A stretch of DNA of 22,678 nucleotides from positions 1-22,678 of the forward strand of contig DAOVCZ010000007.1 of the NCBI GenBank assembly GCA_030669775.1, read 5' to 3'. The notes beneath the pieces were generated by a model, which was not told the DNA's origin, did no database searches, and was given only the letters and a program-made list of their open reading frames with translations. The DNA comes from Chloroflexota bacterium (GTDB taxonomy: Bacteria; Chloroflexota; Anaerolineae; Anaerolineales; UBA4823). Below, piece by piece: positions 14,215-22,678 of the stretch (positions within the stretch are counted from its first letter, which is position 1; the number at the start of each line of letters is the position of its first letter). The position numbers were made by a program, and so were the translations under genes.

Positions 14215-14610
14215 ATGAGTCGAGGACTGAATAAGGTCATGATTATCGGACGGCTTGGTCGCGATCCGGAGATGCGCTATACGCCCTCCGGTCGACCTGT
14301 GACTACATTCAACGTTGCTACTACCCGATCTTGGAACAGTTCAGATGGTGAACGGCATACTGAAACCGAGTGGTTTAATGTTGTCACCTGGGGCAGTTTA
14401 GCAGAAATTTGCAAGCAATATTTAACCAAAAGTCAACAGGTTTATATTGAAGGTCGACTTCAAACCAGGGTTTGGGAAGATAACACCGGCAATAAACGTA
14501 CTTCGACAGATATCGTTGCCAATGAGATGATCGTCCTTGAAGATCGCAAAGATAGCCCATCATCTGAGCAAGAACCAGATGAACAAATTGAAGAAGAATT
14601 TCCACTCTAG
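14215..14610 (+). CDS. ssb: Single-stranded DNA-binding protein
   Basis: 131 residues: an N-terminal OB fold (about 1-110, with NKVMIIGRLGRDPEMRYTPSG and TEWFNVVTWG as strong family marks) and a short acidic tail. The tail ends EEEFPL rather than the common DDDIPF-type tip that recruits partner proteins; the acidic character and a hydrophobic end are kept. It is shorter than E. coli SSB because the linker is reduced. The position between rpsF and rpsR is a widely conserved arrangement. Confidence 0.95.
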   Translation: MSRGLNKVMIIGRLGRDPEMRYTPSGRPVTTFNVATTRSWNSSDGERHTETEWFNVVTWGSLAEICKQYLTKSQQVYIEGRLQTRVWEDNTGNKRTSTDIVANEMIVLEDRKDSPSSEQEPDEQIEEEFPL

Positions 14611-14675
14611 ATCACAATCCATATGTTCAGACTTTTTTGTAGATAAGTTCGAATTTGTAAGAGGAGTTTTCGATT

Positions 14676-14933
14676 ATGACAAATCAACGAAGACCACAAC
14701 AGAGGCGACGATATTATTCCCGTCCACGGGTTTGCCAGTTCTGTACTGATCCCAGCACCAAAATTGATTACAAACAAGCTGAGGCAATGCGTCGTTTTAT
14801 CACTGATGAGGGGAAAATTAGACCCCGCCGGCAAACCGGAACCTGTGCAAAACATCAGCGCCAGCTCACCAAAGCCATCAAACGCGCTCGACACGTTGCC
14901 TTGCTACCATTTACTGGAGAGGTTCTCCGTTAA
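14676..14933 (+). CDS. rpsR: Small ribosomal subunit protein bS18 (zinc-type)
   Basis: 85 residues. The conserved core DYKQAEAMRRFITDEGKI followed by RRQTGTCAKHQRQLTKAIKRARHVALLPF is diagnostic of S18. C20-x2-C23, C57 and H60 give a likely zinc site (the C+ form), lost in many other bacteria. AGAGGAG stands ahead of the ATG. S18 pairs with S6 and would be the second partner in leader-based autoregulation of this operon. Confidence 0.95.
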   Translation: MTNQRRPQQRRRYYSRPRVCQFCTDPSTKIDYKQAEAMRRFITDEGKIRPRRQTGTCAKHQRQLTKAIKRARHVALLPFTGEVLR

Positions 14934-14967
14934 AATTAAATATCTTTCGTAAACAACAACCAAACAT

Positions 14968-14998
14968 GGGGCATAAGGTTCTTGCCTTATGCCCCTTT
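14968..14998 (+). terminator. Hairpin after rpsR, probable terminator
   Basis: GGGGCATAAGG (14968-14978) pairs perfectly with CCTTATGCCCC (14985-14995) across a 6-nt loop. Only three T follow, so termination may be partial; it separates the ribosomal operon from the foldase gene. Confidence 0.65.
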
Positions 14999-15038
14999 GA
15001 TAAGTTTCACATTCACACCAGCTCTCAAGAAGGTTTAT

Positions 15039-16358
15039 ATGGCCAAGGCACCAGAAAAGAAAATCACAACAAAAAAGCATTTAGCCCGCATGGAACGCGA
15101 ACAAATTCAACAACGGAATATTATTATCGGCGCTTCTGTCGTTTTGGTCGCTGTTTTAAGCTTGATTGCTTATGGGATTATCGAATCACAATTTATCCAA
15201 CCAAGGCGACCAATCACCGAAGTCGGTGATCAGATCATCACTACTGAGGATTTCCAATCTCAGACTCGCTTCGAGCGCTACCAGTTGGTCCAGCAGTACC
15301 TGCAAACATTGCAAAATATACAGCTTTTTGGATCTGATGAAAATACACAGGCATTCTTTCAGCAAACATTAAACCAGATTGAGCTGCAGCTCGAGCCATT
15401 GACTCTTGGGCAGGGTGTGCTAAACACAATGATCGAAGACATTTTGATCAGGCAAGAGGCTGCCCGTCGTGGAATTACTGTAACAGAAGAAGAAGTAGAG
15501 GAACGGATCCAACAGGAATTTGGCTATTTTCCTGGCGGAACTCCACCAACACAAACTTTAGTTCCCACACTATTACCAACTTCTACCCTATCACCAACGC
15601 AGCTTGCCCTGGCTCCCCCAACATCAACAGCGACCACAGCACCAACCAGTACACCAGATTTAACCCCGACTGCAACAAGTGAAACTCCGCCAACAGACCC
15701 CCCTATTTCAACCCCGATTGGACCGACACCAACTACGGGTCCATCGCCTACGCCAACTCCCTACACGTACGAAGAATTCCAAAAGAATTATCGTGAAGTG
15801 ATTGATTCATTCGATAATGAGATCGGGGTTCAGGAAACTCACATTCTCGCGATTATCGCGTCTAACATTTATCGCCAGAAATTATTCGATGCTATCACTG
15901 TCGATGTCCCAAATGAGCAAGAACAGGTATGGGCTCGCCACATCCTGGTCGATGATGAAGAAGCGGCTCAAGAAGTCCTTGATCGATTACACAACGGAGA
16001 AGATTTCACTTCCATGGCAGCTGAGTATTCGACGGATGAGAGCAATAAAAATCAAGGTGGGGATTTAGGTTGGTTTGCGAGGGGACGAATGGTCCCGGAA
16101 TTTGAACAGGCTGCTTTCGCTCTAGAGATTGGCGAGGTCAGCGATCCGGTTCAGACCTCATTTGGCTGGCATATCATTTTAAAATTGGGGCATGAAATGC
16201 GATCCTTAGCTGCAGCTGAACATGAACAAATGAAACAGCAGGAATTCAATGAATGGCTGCAGGCTGAACGCACAAGGGTCGACCCAGTTATTTCCGACTT
16301 CTTCGAAGAACGGATTCCTTCTGAACCAGCCATTCCTCCCGAGCTACTCCAACCTTAA
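15039..16358 (+). CDS. Membrane-anchored parvulin-type peptidyl-prolyl isomerase (PrsA/SurA-like)
   Basis: 439 residues from ATG 15039, preceded by AGAAGG; an upstream TTG at 14982 lies inside the hairpin and is unlikely. The N-terminus is a basic cytosolic stretch and one membrane helix (about 28-48), so the rest is extracytoplasmic. Residues 60-160 and 243-290 are two halves of a SurA/PrsA N-terminal chaperone domain, split by a Pro/Thr-rich linker (about 165-242). A parvulin rotamase domain follows (about 293-387: ARHILV, then GGDLGWFARGRMVPEFEQAAF, then TSFGWHIIL). The C-terminal tail is helical and Pro-rich at the end. It probably folds exported proteins at the outer face of the membrane. 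No lipobox is seen. Confidence 0.88.
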   Translation: MAKAPEKKITTKKHLARMEREQIQQRNIIIGASVVLVAVLSLIAYGIIESQFIQPRRPITEVGDQIITTEDFQSQTRFERYQLVQQYLQTLQNIQLFGSDENTQAFFQQTLNQIELQLEPLTLGQGVLNTMIEDILIRQEAARRGITVTEEEVEERIQQEFGYFPGGTPPTQTLVPTLLPTSTLSPTQLALAPPTSTATTAPTSTPDLTPTATSETPPTDPPISTPIGPTPTTGPSPTPTPYTYEEFQKNYREVIDSFDNEIGVQETHILAIIASNIYRQKLFDAITVDVPNEQEQVWARHILVDDEEAAQEVLDRLHNGEDFTSMAAEYSTDESNKNQGGDLGWFARGRMVPEFEQAAFALEIGEVSDPVQTSFGWHIILKLGHEMRSLAAAEHEQMKQQEFNEWLQAERTRVDPVISDFFEERIPSEPAIPPELLQP

Positions 16359-16381
16359 CCGCGAGATTAAGGATAAGTTAT

Positions 16382-16421
16382 AAAAATCGGAAGCCCTACT
16401 ATTGTTAGGCTTCCGATTTTT
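16382..16421. terminator. Bidirectional terminator between the foldase gene and smc
   Basis: AAAAATCGGAAGCC (16382-16395) is perfectly complementary to GGCTTCCGATTTTT (16408-16421), with a 12-nt loop. The A-run on one side and T-run on the other let it work for both converging transcripts. Confidence 0.88.
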
Positions 16422-16439
16422 ATCACCAGTAATTTTTCT

Positions 16440-19400
16440 TCAGACGACTTGTTCGAGCTCGTCAATCTTCAAACTAAGAATCTGGCTGGTAGAATCCCGC
16501 CCCATCGTGACACCGTAAATGATATCCGCTACCTGAACTGTTGCCCTATTGTGTGTAATCATGATGAACTGAGTTGACTGGCTGAGTTCGCGTAATAATT
16601 CTCGAAATCGTCCGACATTGGCTTCGTCCAGCATCGCGTCCACTTCATCTAGAACACAGAACGGCGTAGGAGATACACGCAACAAAGCAAACACCAGGGC
16701 AACGGCGGTCAATGAACGCTCCCCACCCGATAATAATGACAAGCCTTGTTCTCGTCGTCCCGGAAGGCGAGCTTCGATATCAATTCCAGTTTCCGTCAAA
16801 TCATTCGGATCGGTTAAAACAAGACGTGCTGAGCCACCTCCAAACAGCCTCCCGAATATCTGGTGGAATTCTTCGGCAACTGCCTCGAAAGTGTTGCAGA
16901 ATTCCCGCTCCATGATCTCATCGAGCTCTTCTATCACACGCTGAACATCTGCAGCTGCCTCCTGCAGATCATTTACCTGTGAGGTTAGGAATTCGTAGCG
17001 CTCATCGACTTCCTGGTATTCTTTCTGCGCCTCCGGATTGATTGGTCCAATTCTCCTTAACAACGATCTTTGCCTTTTTAGAGCATCTTCTGTTTCCTTA
17101 GATAGTTCAGTGCGAAATGGAAGATCTTCAACAAATCCTTCAAGAGGCAAAGGAGTCGGCCCGGAAACATCTTCTCGATACTCAAACGCGACTAAACCAA
17201 AATCAACTTCGATCTGGCGTCTTAGCCCGTCCAATGTCTCTTGCTTTCGAACTTGAGCGATTCTGGCCTGGGTATAATTGTGCTCAGCTTGATTGGATAC
17301 AACTCGATCCTTTGACTCGAGTGAAAGCAGCTGCGTCATTTTATTTTCAATCGTCTCTAATTTTTGTTCAGCAGGAGTGATTAACTGCCTCGTGGAATCA
17401 ATTTGCTCAGCAATTTCTACATATTCTGCCTTCAATAATTCAATCTTCTCCGCTAAATGGTTCTGATCTTCTATTAGATTCTTGATATTTACCAAAATAG
17501 TTTCAGATTTATTGACTACATCTTCTAAATATTCCACTCTTTCTGCCTGTCGTTTCTGGGATTCTCCCAAGGCCTGATCCATTACTGCGACCTTGGTAGT
17601 CCAATGAGCCATATCTGTTTGCAGATTGTCTACCGGTAGATCTTGCAGAGCATCCACCTGTTGATCAATTTTTTGCTGGATAATAGTTTCACGTTGCTCT
17701 AACTTTGTTAACCTTTCGATTGTAGATTGAATTTGTTTTTGATCACTCTCAATAGAAGACAAGAGCAGTGAGAATTGCTCTTCCTGCCATGCCATTTCCC
17801 TCTTGGCTTGCTCATAACTCAGTAATTCTTGTCTATGTGCGTTTACTAAATCTTCACCCAGATGATGCTGGGCTAAATAATGTTGATCCACTCTCTTTTT
17901 TTCATCGTTTAAAGAAGAAATAGTGGATTCAATCTCAGCTACATCCTGTTGAGTAATTTCAAGCTCTTTCTTAACTTTTCTCGACTTATTTTGGATATCC
18001 CTCCATTCACGCTGCCTGCTCAAGCTCACAGGTTTAGAACTTGAGCTGGTTTTTATGGGTCCAAAGACATGAAATACCTCACCAGCCAGGGTAACAATTC
18101 TTGGTTCAGGGAGTGTATTAGCTATTGGGGCTTTGCGAAGATCTCGAAATATCCTTCTAGCGATTTTGCGGTCTTCGACGATCAGCGTATTCCCCATCAA
18201 TAAGTCAAGCGCAGGTCTCAACTCATCCGGAGCAGAAACCAATTCACTGGCAAGACCTATAATGCCTTCACCCATGGGATAATCAATGGATGATTCGAAC
18301 ATGAGAAGGTTATCCAGGGGTAAAAGGGCTGCCTTCTCAGAGCTGTGTTCTAGAATTGAGAGTGCATTTTCAATCTCAGATTGATTATCTAAAACAAGAG
18401 CATCGATATATTCTCCCAAAACTGCCCCTATGGCAATTTCATATTTCTCTGGGACAGTAAGGCTTGAACCTAAAATTCCATGCTCACCTTTCAGCTGAAC
18501 CTTATCAACAGCCTCCAGCAAGGTTTTTGCACCAGTCGCATAACCCACATAGGTGTTTTCAGCCTGTTCTAAAACACCAAATTGTGCGGAAATTTTTGAA
18601 AACTCGGTCTCAAGTCTCGCAAGCCGCTTCAATAAACCTTCGCGCTGCTTGGTATGCTCAACAATTTTTCCTCCGACATTTAATTTCGCAGATTCGATTT
18701 CCTTCAGTGCATTCCCATAAGATTCGAGGTCTTCCTTGCTTTTCTCAACTTTCTCTTCAAATGACTGCGATCTCGCTTTCACCTCTTCGATTGATTTCTC
18801 AGTGTTGTTTAACGATTTCTTTAGATTTTCCAAATGTTCCGAACGTTCTGCCTGACGGTATTTTAATTCTGAACGTTGGGTTGCAACTTCAACTAATAAT
18901 TGTCGATCATCAGCCAGCTTCGACTCGATTTTCCCACGCTCACTCCGACGATGTTCATAGGCAGTCTTGGCGGAAATTCCATACTCCTTTGCTTCATCTA
19001 ATTCTGCCTGCAATCTCTTTACTTCCTCATCGGTAAATATTTTCCGTTCTTCAAGCCTGCTCTTTTCTTCATCAGACTGGGTCAGATCAACCTGGGCTTG
19101 ACTCTCCTGCTCCTGAAGATAGCGCCCCCTCTCTTCAGCAACAGCAAGTTCACGACTTGTGTTCTCCCTTTTCGAATGCAGATCTGCTAACTGGAGATTG
19201 AAATTGTTCAATAAGTCCCTGATTTCTTGCCTTTGATCTCTTAGCTGGTTGATCTCCTCATCCAATTCTGATTCTCTTTGTCGTGTACTTTCCACCACTC
19301 CTGCAAGGTCATTCGCTTGGTTCTGAGCTTGTGACAATTCCTCCTGTGCTCGATGCCAGTGGTAACCATACCATTCCCGAAGTAAGGCACGCAAATCGGA

Positions 19401-20063
19401 GACTGCATGCTCATACTCCTGAGCTCGACGAGCTTGGCGCTCCAGACTCCTCAGTCGCGGGCGTAATTCCAGCAGAATATCTTCAACTCTCTCCAGATTT
19501 CGTTGTGTATCAGCCAGCCGGCGTACTGCTTCTTGTCTGCGCGAGCGATGCAAGCCGATCCCGGCAGCCTCTTCAAATAAGCGCCGTCGATCCTCTGCCC
19601 GTAATGCCAAAGCGGCATCTACAAGTCCTTGTCCAATGATGGTATAAGTCCGCTCTGCCAGACCAGATTCAGCCAACAATTCTGATACATCCCTCAACCG
19701 GACTCGATGTCCATTGAGCAAATATTCATTAGACCCATCCCGATAAGCCCGACGTGCAATCGCCACCTCAGTGAAGTCTATCGGGAGCCAATTATCACTA
19801 TTATCCAGGATCACAGTCGCCGTAGCCATCCCGGACCGAGTTCTTCTATCCGAACCCGAGAAAATCATGTCCTCAGTTTTTTTGCCCCTCAACAGGCTAT
19901 AGGATTGCTCTCCCAATACCCATCGCAAAGCGTCGGTGATATTCGATTTACCAGATCCATTAGGACCAACTATCGCAGTTACCGCCGCCGGGAACTCAAA
20001 CACCGTGCGATTTGCGAAAGTTTTATATCCTTGTAATTCCAAAGATTTCAACCGAGAAATCAT
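16440..20063 (-). CDS. smc: Chromosome partition/condensation protein SMC
   Basis: 1207 residues, normal SMC size. N-terminal ATPase head with Walker A GPNGSGKS (33-40) and Q-loop region; long coiled coil (about 170-500); hinge (about 520-670, starting GEHGILGSSLTVPEKYEIAIGAVLG); return coiled coil (about 680-1020); C-terminal head with signature LSGGERSL (from 1111), Walker B FCVLDEVD (about 1135-1142) and D-loop. As the ATPase of the SMC-ScpAB complex it loops and organises the chromosome. scpA/scpB are not in this window. It lies 14 bp after rnc, a conserved pairing in many bacteria. Confidence 0.97.
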   Translation of the reverse strand: MISRLKSLELQGYKTFANRTVFEFPAAVTAIVGPNGSGKSNITDALRWVLGEQSYSLLRGKKTEDMIFSGSDRRTRSGMATATVILDNSDNWLPIDFTEVAIARRAYRDGSNEYLLNGHRVRLRDVSELLAESGLAERTYTIIGQGLVDAALALRAEDRRRLFEEAAGIGLHRSRRQEAVRRLADTQRNLERVEDILLELRPRLRSLERQARRAQEYEHAVSDLRALLREWYGYHWHRAQEELSQAQNQANDLAGVVESTRQRESELDEEINQLRDQRQEIRDLLNNFNLQLADLHSKRENTSRELAVAEERGRYLQEQESQAQVDLTQSDEEKSRLEERKIFTDEEVKRLQAELDEAKEYGISAKTAYEHRRSERGKIESKLADDRQLLVEVATQRSELKYRQAERSEHLENLKKSLNNTEKSIEEVKARSQSFEEKVEKSKEDLESYGNALKEIESAKLNVGGKIVEHTKQREGLLKRLARLETEFSKISAQFGVLEQAENTYVGYATGAKTLLEAVDKVQLKGEHGILGSSLTVPEKYEIAIGAVLGEYIDALVLDNQSEIENALSILEHSSEKAALLPLDNLLMFESSIDYPMGEGIIGLASELVSAPDELRPALDLLMGNTLIVEDRKIARRIFRDLRKAPIANTLPEPRIVTLAGEVFHVFGPIKTSSSSKPVSLSRQREWRDIQNKSRKVKKELEITQQDVAEIESTISSLNDEKKRVDQHYLAQHHLGEDLVNAHRQELLSYEQAKREMAWQEEQFSLLLSSIESDQKQIQSTIERLTKLEQRETIIQQKIDQQVDALQDLPVDNLQTDMAHWTTKVAVMDQALGESQKRQAERVEYLEDVVNKSETILVNIKNLIEDQNHLAEKIELLKAEYVEIAEQIDSTRQLITPAEQKLETIENKMTQLLSLESKDRVVSNQAEHNYTQARIAQVRKQETLDGLRRQIEVDFGLVAFEYREDVSGPTPLPLEGFVEDLPFRTELSKETEDALKRQRSLLRRIGPINPEAQKEYQEVDERYEFLTSQVNDLQEAAADVQRVIEELDEIMEREFCNTFEAVAEEFHQIFGRLFGGGSARLVLTDPNDLTETGIDIEARLPGRREQGLSLLSGGERSLTAVALVFALLRVSPTPFCVLDEVDAMLDEANVGRFRELLRELSQSTQFIMITHNRATVQVADIIYGVTMGRDSTSQILSLKIDELEQVV

Positions 20064-20077
20064 ACGCGAATATCCTG

Positions 20078-20797
20078 TTAATAAATAATCTTGAGCGATT
20101 TTAATGCTTGCTCTGCTGCGATCTTGGCAGCTGCTTGCTTGCTATGTCCAATCCCTGTGCCATGAACAGAATTCCCGATGTGCACATCTACGACAAAACT
20201 TTTAGCATGATCCGGACCGTAAGAGCTAACAGTCTTATAATACGGTGTACCCATTCCTTGTGATTGAGCCCATTCCTGGAGGGTGCTTTTGGGATCTTTA
20301 TCTTTATTCCCACGCAAGATGCTCTGAGCTGCCGTTTCAAGCATTGGCTCAATAAATTCTTTTACTGCATCAATTCCCTGATCGATATAGATGGCTCCAA
20401 TAAGAGCTTCGAATGTCGCACACAACAACGCAGGTCGTTCGTGACCGCCTCCTTGGCGCTCACCTTGCCCAAGCAGCATTGCCTCCCCAAGGTCTATTGA
20501 AATTGCAAATTGGGCTAAATTTTCGGTCCTCACGAGCGCTGATCGCAACCTTGTAAGATTTCCTTCAGGCATCTCTGGAAACCGGTTGTATAACCAGGCT
20601 CCCACCAGGAAATCCAGCACAGCATCACCTAAAAACTCTAACCTTTCATTATCTTCCAGAGATTCTGGGTGCTCGTTCAGGTATGAACGATGAGTAAGCG
20701 CTCGTGAAAGAAGCAGCGGATCTGCAAACTCTATTCCCAGTTTTTGAGCATAATTGTGAGGGTTTAATTGCCTCAATTCACCCTGATTCTGTTCCAC
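20078..20797 (-). CDS. rnc: Ribonuclease III
   Basis: 239 residues, starting at GTG with GGGGAG upstream. The RNase III signature NERLEFLGDAVL (50-61) gives catalytic E54 and D58; the C-terminal dsRNA-binding domain (about 168-237) ends with KQAAAKIAAEQALKSL. The third metal-site region reads CATFEALIG, so the Asp usual there (Asp114 of E. coli) is Ala127, while the key Glu (E130, equal to Glu117) is kept. Activity is still expected because E117/D45-type residues dominate catalysis. It processes rRNA precursors and cleaves structured mRNAs. Confidence 0.95.
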   Translation of the reverse strand: MEQNQGELRQLNPHNYAQKLGIEFADPLLLSRALTHRSYLNEHPESLEDNERLEFLGDAVLDFLVGAWLYNRFPEMPEGNLTRLRSALVRTENLAQFAISIDLGEAMLLGQGERQGGGHERPALLCATFEALIGAIYIDQGIDAVKEFIEPMLETAAQSILRGNKDKDPKSTLQEWAQSQGMGTPYYKTVSSYGPDHAKSFVVDVHIGNSVHGTGIGHSKQAAAKIAAEQALKSLKIIY

Positions 20798-20905
20798 TTG
20801 TGAATTCTCCCCGGAACTCAGGGAACGGTAGCCACCCCACCTGGATCGGGTAGCTTGCGGTCCATCAGTTCCGTTATGATCGTCTGATTTTTCTCTAATA
20901 ATCGA

Positions 20906-22144
20906 TCAACTGTATTCTTTTACCACCAAAACCGCATTATGTCCACCAAATCCGAAGGCATTACTTACTGTGGTCGTGATATCTTTTCCCCGGGCTGCAT
21001 TAGGAATAAAATCCAGATCGCACTCAGGATCAGGAGTTTCGTAATTTATGGTCGGCGGTAGGATATTTTCGCGTATTGCCTGGACACAGAAAATTGCTTC
21101 TAATGCCCCTGTTGTCCCCATCATATGGCCTGTCATCGACTTGGTTGAGGAAATGGGTATTTCATAAGCCAGATCACCAAATGCTTTTTTTATCGCACGG
21201 GTCTCTGACAGGTCATTTAACTTAGTCGCCGTTCCATGGGCACTGATATATCCGATATCCTCCGGGTTTGCTTCCGCTGCCTCTAGGGCAGCTTGAATGG
21301 CTTTTGATCCTCCGATTCCATCCTCGGAAGGCGCAGTAATGTGGAATGCATCCGCAGTGCCTCCATATCCAGCCATTTCAGCCAGAATGCCAGCACCGCG
21401 ATCGACTGCGCGACTCTCTCGCTCCAGTACTAAAATCGCTGCTCCTTCCCCCATCACCAAGCCATCTCGATTCAGATCAAAGGGCTGAGGTGTGTCTCGA
21501 TCATCTCCATCTCGCCGTGATAATGCCCGCAGTCTATCAAAGGCGGCAAGTCCTACCTCTGTGACAGCAGCTTCACTCGCTCCTGCTATAGCAACATCAA
21601 TTATCCCCGCTCTGATTAACGACCAGGCTATGCCCACCCCATCCGCGCCTGATGCACATGCAGAAGCAACAGAGAAGCACGGTCCTCGAAAACCATTATC
21701 GATAGCTATCAATCCCGCAGCGCCGTTCGACATCAACATTGGGATCACAAATGGGCTGATTCGCTTTGGTCCTTTATCCATCAGAACACGCATATTATCT
21801 GCGATGGCTTGTAACCCTCCTATCGCTGAAGAAACAATAACACCTACCCTCCCCGATTCTTCTTCGCTCACTTCTAATCCAGCTTGCTGGATAGCTTCTT
21901 GTGAGGCTGCCGAGGCAAATTGCTGGAAACGATCCCTGCGTCGAGCTTCTCTAGCATCCATATATTTTTCTGGGTCAAAATCTTTTACCTCGCAGGCATG
22001 CTTAACCAGATATTCTTCCGCATCGAATAATGTGATCGGTCCAACTCCGCTGACTCCGTTGATCGCATTCCGCCAGGTCTCGGCAACAGTTAATCCAATT
22101 GGATTGATTGTCCCCATCCCAGTGATCACAACTTTGTCAGGCAT
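20906..22144 (-). CDS. fabF: 3-oxoacyl-[acyl-carrier-protein] synthase II
   Basis: 412 residues, full length. The Cys-His-His triad falls at C163 (ASACASGADG), H303 (SAHGTATKLND) and H340 (STKSMTGHMMG), at the same numbers as in E. coli FabF, plus the closing NAFGFGGHNAVL. It condenses malonyl-ACP with acyl-ACP in fatty acid elongation. GGAGG sits just ahead of ATG. It precedes rnc by 108 bp without an acpP gene between, unlike the common fabD-fabG-acpP-fabF-rnc order; I see no small reading frame with an acyl-carrier DSL motif in the gap. Confidence 0.95.
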   Translation of the reverse strand: MPDKVVITGMGTINPIGLTVAETWRNAINGVSGVGPITLFDAEEYLVKHACEVKDFDPEKYMDAREARRRDRFQQFASAASQEAIQQAGLEVSEEESGRVGVIVSSAIGGLQAIADNMRVLMDKGPKRISPFVIPMLMSNGAAGLIAIDNGFRGPCFSVASACASGADGVGIAWSLIRAGIIDVAIAGASEAAVTEVGLAAFDRLRALSRRDGDDRDTPQPFDLNRDGLVMGEGAAILVLERESRAVDRGAGILAEMAGYGGTADAFHITAPSEDGIGGSKAIQAALEAAEANPEDIGYISAHGTATKLNDLSETRAIKKAFGDLAYEIPISSTKSMTGHMMGTTGALEAIFCVQAIRENILPPTINYETPDPECDLDFIPNAARGKDITTTVSNAFGFGGHNAVLVVKEYS

Positions 22145-22203
22145 AATTCCTCCGCGGCAGGATTCTTACAGATAGAAAAAGTAATAATATTTCCCCAGAC
22201 AGT

Positions 22204-22677
22204 TTAAGAAGATGTATATTTTAACCCCGATCCAGTAAGAATGACGACAATCGGATCTCTCAAATCATCCAACCTTTCTAACAGTGCCGGCCAAACAACT
22301 GCTGAGGTTGGCTCGACATAGAAACCACGGCCGGCTAATTCATCTCTTGCTGGAATGATGTCTTTCTCTGCAGCAGCTGCCAAATAACCTTGGCTGGTGT
22401 TAACAACACCTAGCACTTGTTCTCCACGGAGAGGATAGCGAATGCGAATTCCTTCAGCTACTGTCTCACCCTCTTCAACTTGATCCAAGCTATCTGGTCC
22501 TAAGGCCGCGATTGTCCAGAGTGGTGCAAATACTCTAATTTGCACACCCACCATTTGAGGCATGTGGTTGATTAACCCAGCATTCATTCGCGACTCCAAC
22601 CCGCGCGCCATCCCCAACAAAAAGCTGCCCTGACCAACCGGAGTAATTATGGCACCTGGAGCGCCTCCTAATTGTTC
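22204..22677 (-). CDS. thrC: Threonine synthase-like PLP enzyme, C-terminal part (truncated by window edge)
   Basis: 158 residues visible up to the window edge; the PLP lysine region lies outside. The visible part carries tracts of fold-type II PLP enzymes: PVGQGSFLLGM (phosphate/Gly region), MVGVQIRVFAPLW, VAEGIRIRYPLRGEQVL, FYVEPTSAVVWPAL and a terminal VVILTGSGLKY. The EPTSA and TG-SGLKY motifs point to threonine synthase (O-phosphohomoserine to threonine). Other members of the family such as threonine dehydratase or cysteate synthase remain possible. It lies 59 bp upstream of fabF in the same direction. Confidence 0.8.
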   Translation of the reverse strand, partial: EQLGGAPGAIITPVGQGSFLLGMARGLESRMNAGLINHMPQMVGVQIRVFAPLWTIAALGPDSLDQVEEGETVAEGIRIRYPLRGEQVLGVVNTSQGYLAAAAEKDIIPARDELAGRGFYVEPTSAVVWPALLERLDDLRDPIVVILTGSGLKYTSS

Positions 22678-22678
22678 G

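Noticed and set aside
18464..19036. 190-aa plus-strand frame inside smc
   Set aside because: Lies antisense to the SMC coiled coil, no ribosome site or recognisable domain; typical shadow of a heptad-rich gene.
20798..20905. Possible acpP between fabF and rnc
   Set aside because: The gap is too short for an acyl carrier protein and has no DSL motif in any frame.
21492..22175. 227-aa plus-strand frame over fabF
   Set aside because: Antisense to a fully recognised FabF with its catalytic triad; Ser/Pro/Ala-rich composition is a shadow pattern.

Overview
The window looks like a chromosomal segment of an Anaerolineae-type Chloroflexota bacterium. This is inferred from the mix of SUF genes with a SufR-type regulator, a Pro/Thr-linker parvulin foldase, a C+ type S18, and the fabF-rnc-smc run; I ran no search. 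It is mostly housekeeping DNA with no insertion sequences, CRISPR arrays or tRNAs. One accessory-looking cluster sits near the left end.

Layout. (1) 3-392: 3' end of phoU. (2) 584-6195, plus strand: a five-gene unit behind a good promoter. It encodes a small zinc-ribbon membrane protein; a secreted/membrane protein whose cytosolic tail ends in seven Cys alternating with Ala (CACACACAGCACACA between Gly runs); a radical SAM/SPASM enzyme with an N-terminal PqqD-like (RRE-like) domain; a full-length paralogue of that enzyme that has lost every Fe-S cysteine but keeps the PqqD-like domain and the GGEP motif; and a class I SAM methyltransferase starting on the base after the paralogue's stop. I read this as a candidate RiPP-like system that modifies the tail of a membrane protein. 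(3) 12275-6211, minus strand: the SUF operon sufC-sufB-sufD-(97-aa protein)-sufS-sufU-Rieske protein. (4) 12536-13536, plus strand: a divergent SufR-like regulator overlapping a MIP18/DUF59 gene, closed by a strong terminator. A 36-bp near-perfect palindrome between the two units carries the -35 boxes of both divergent promoters in its arms. (5) 13784-14933: rpsF-ssb-rpsR with a structured mRNA leader that probably binds S6:S18. (6) 15039-16358: membrane-anchored parvulin-type PPIase, then a terminator shared with smc. (7) Minus strand, 22677-16440: thrC (partial), fabF, rnc, smc.

How it fits together: the SUF operon and its regulator form a self-contained Fe-S supply circuit, in which the repressor probably senses Fe-S status and controls both directions from one operator. 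It converges on the radical SAM cluster, whose active enzyme would need several Fe-S clusters. The most novel content is the Cys-tail / radical SAM / dead radical SAM / methyltransferase cluster. The most elegant regulatory content is the sufC-sufR palindrome.
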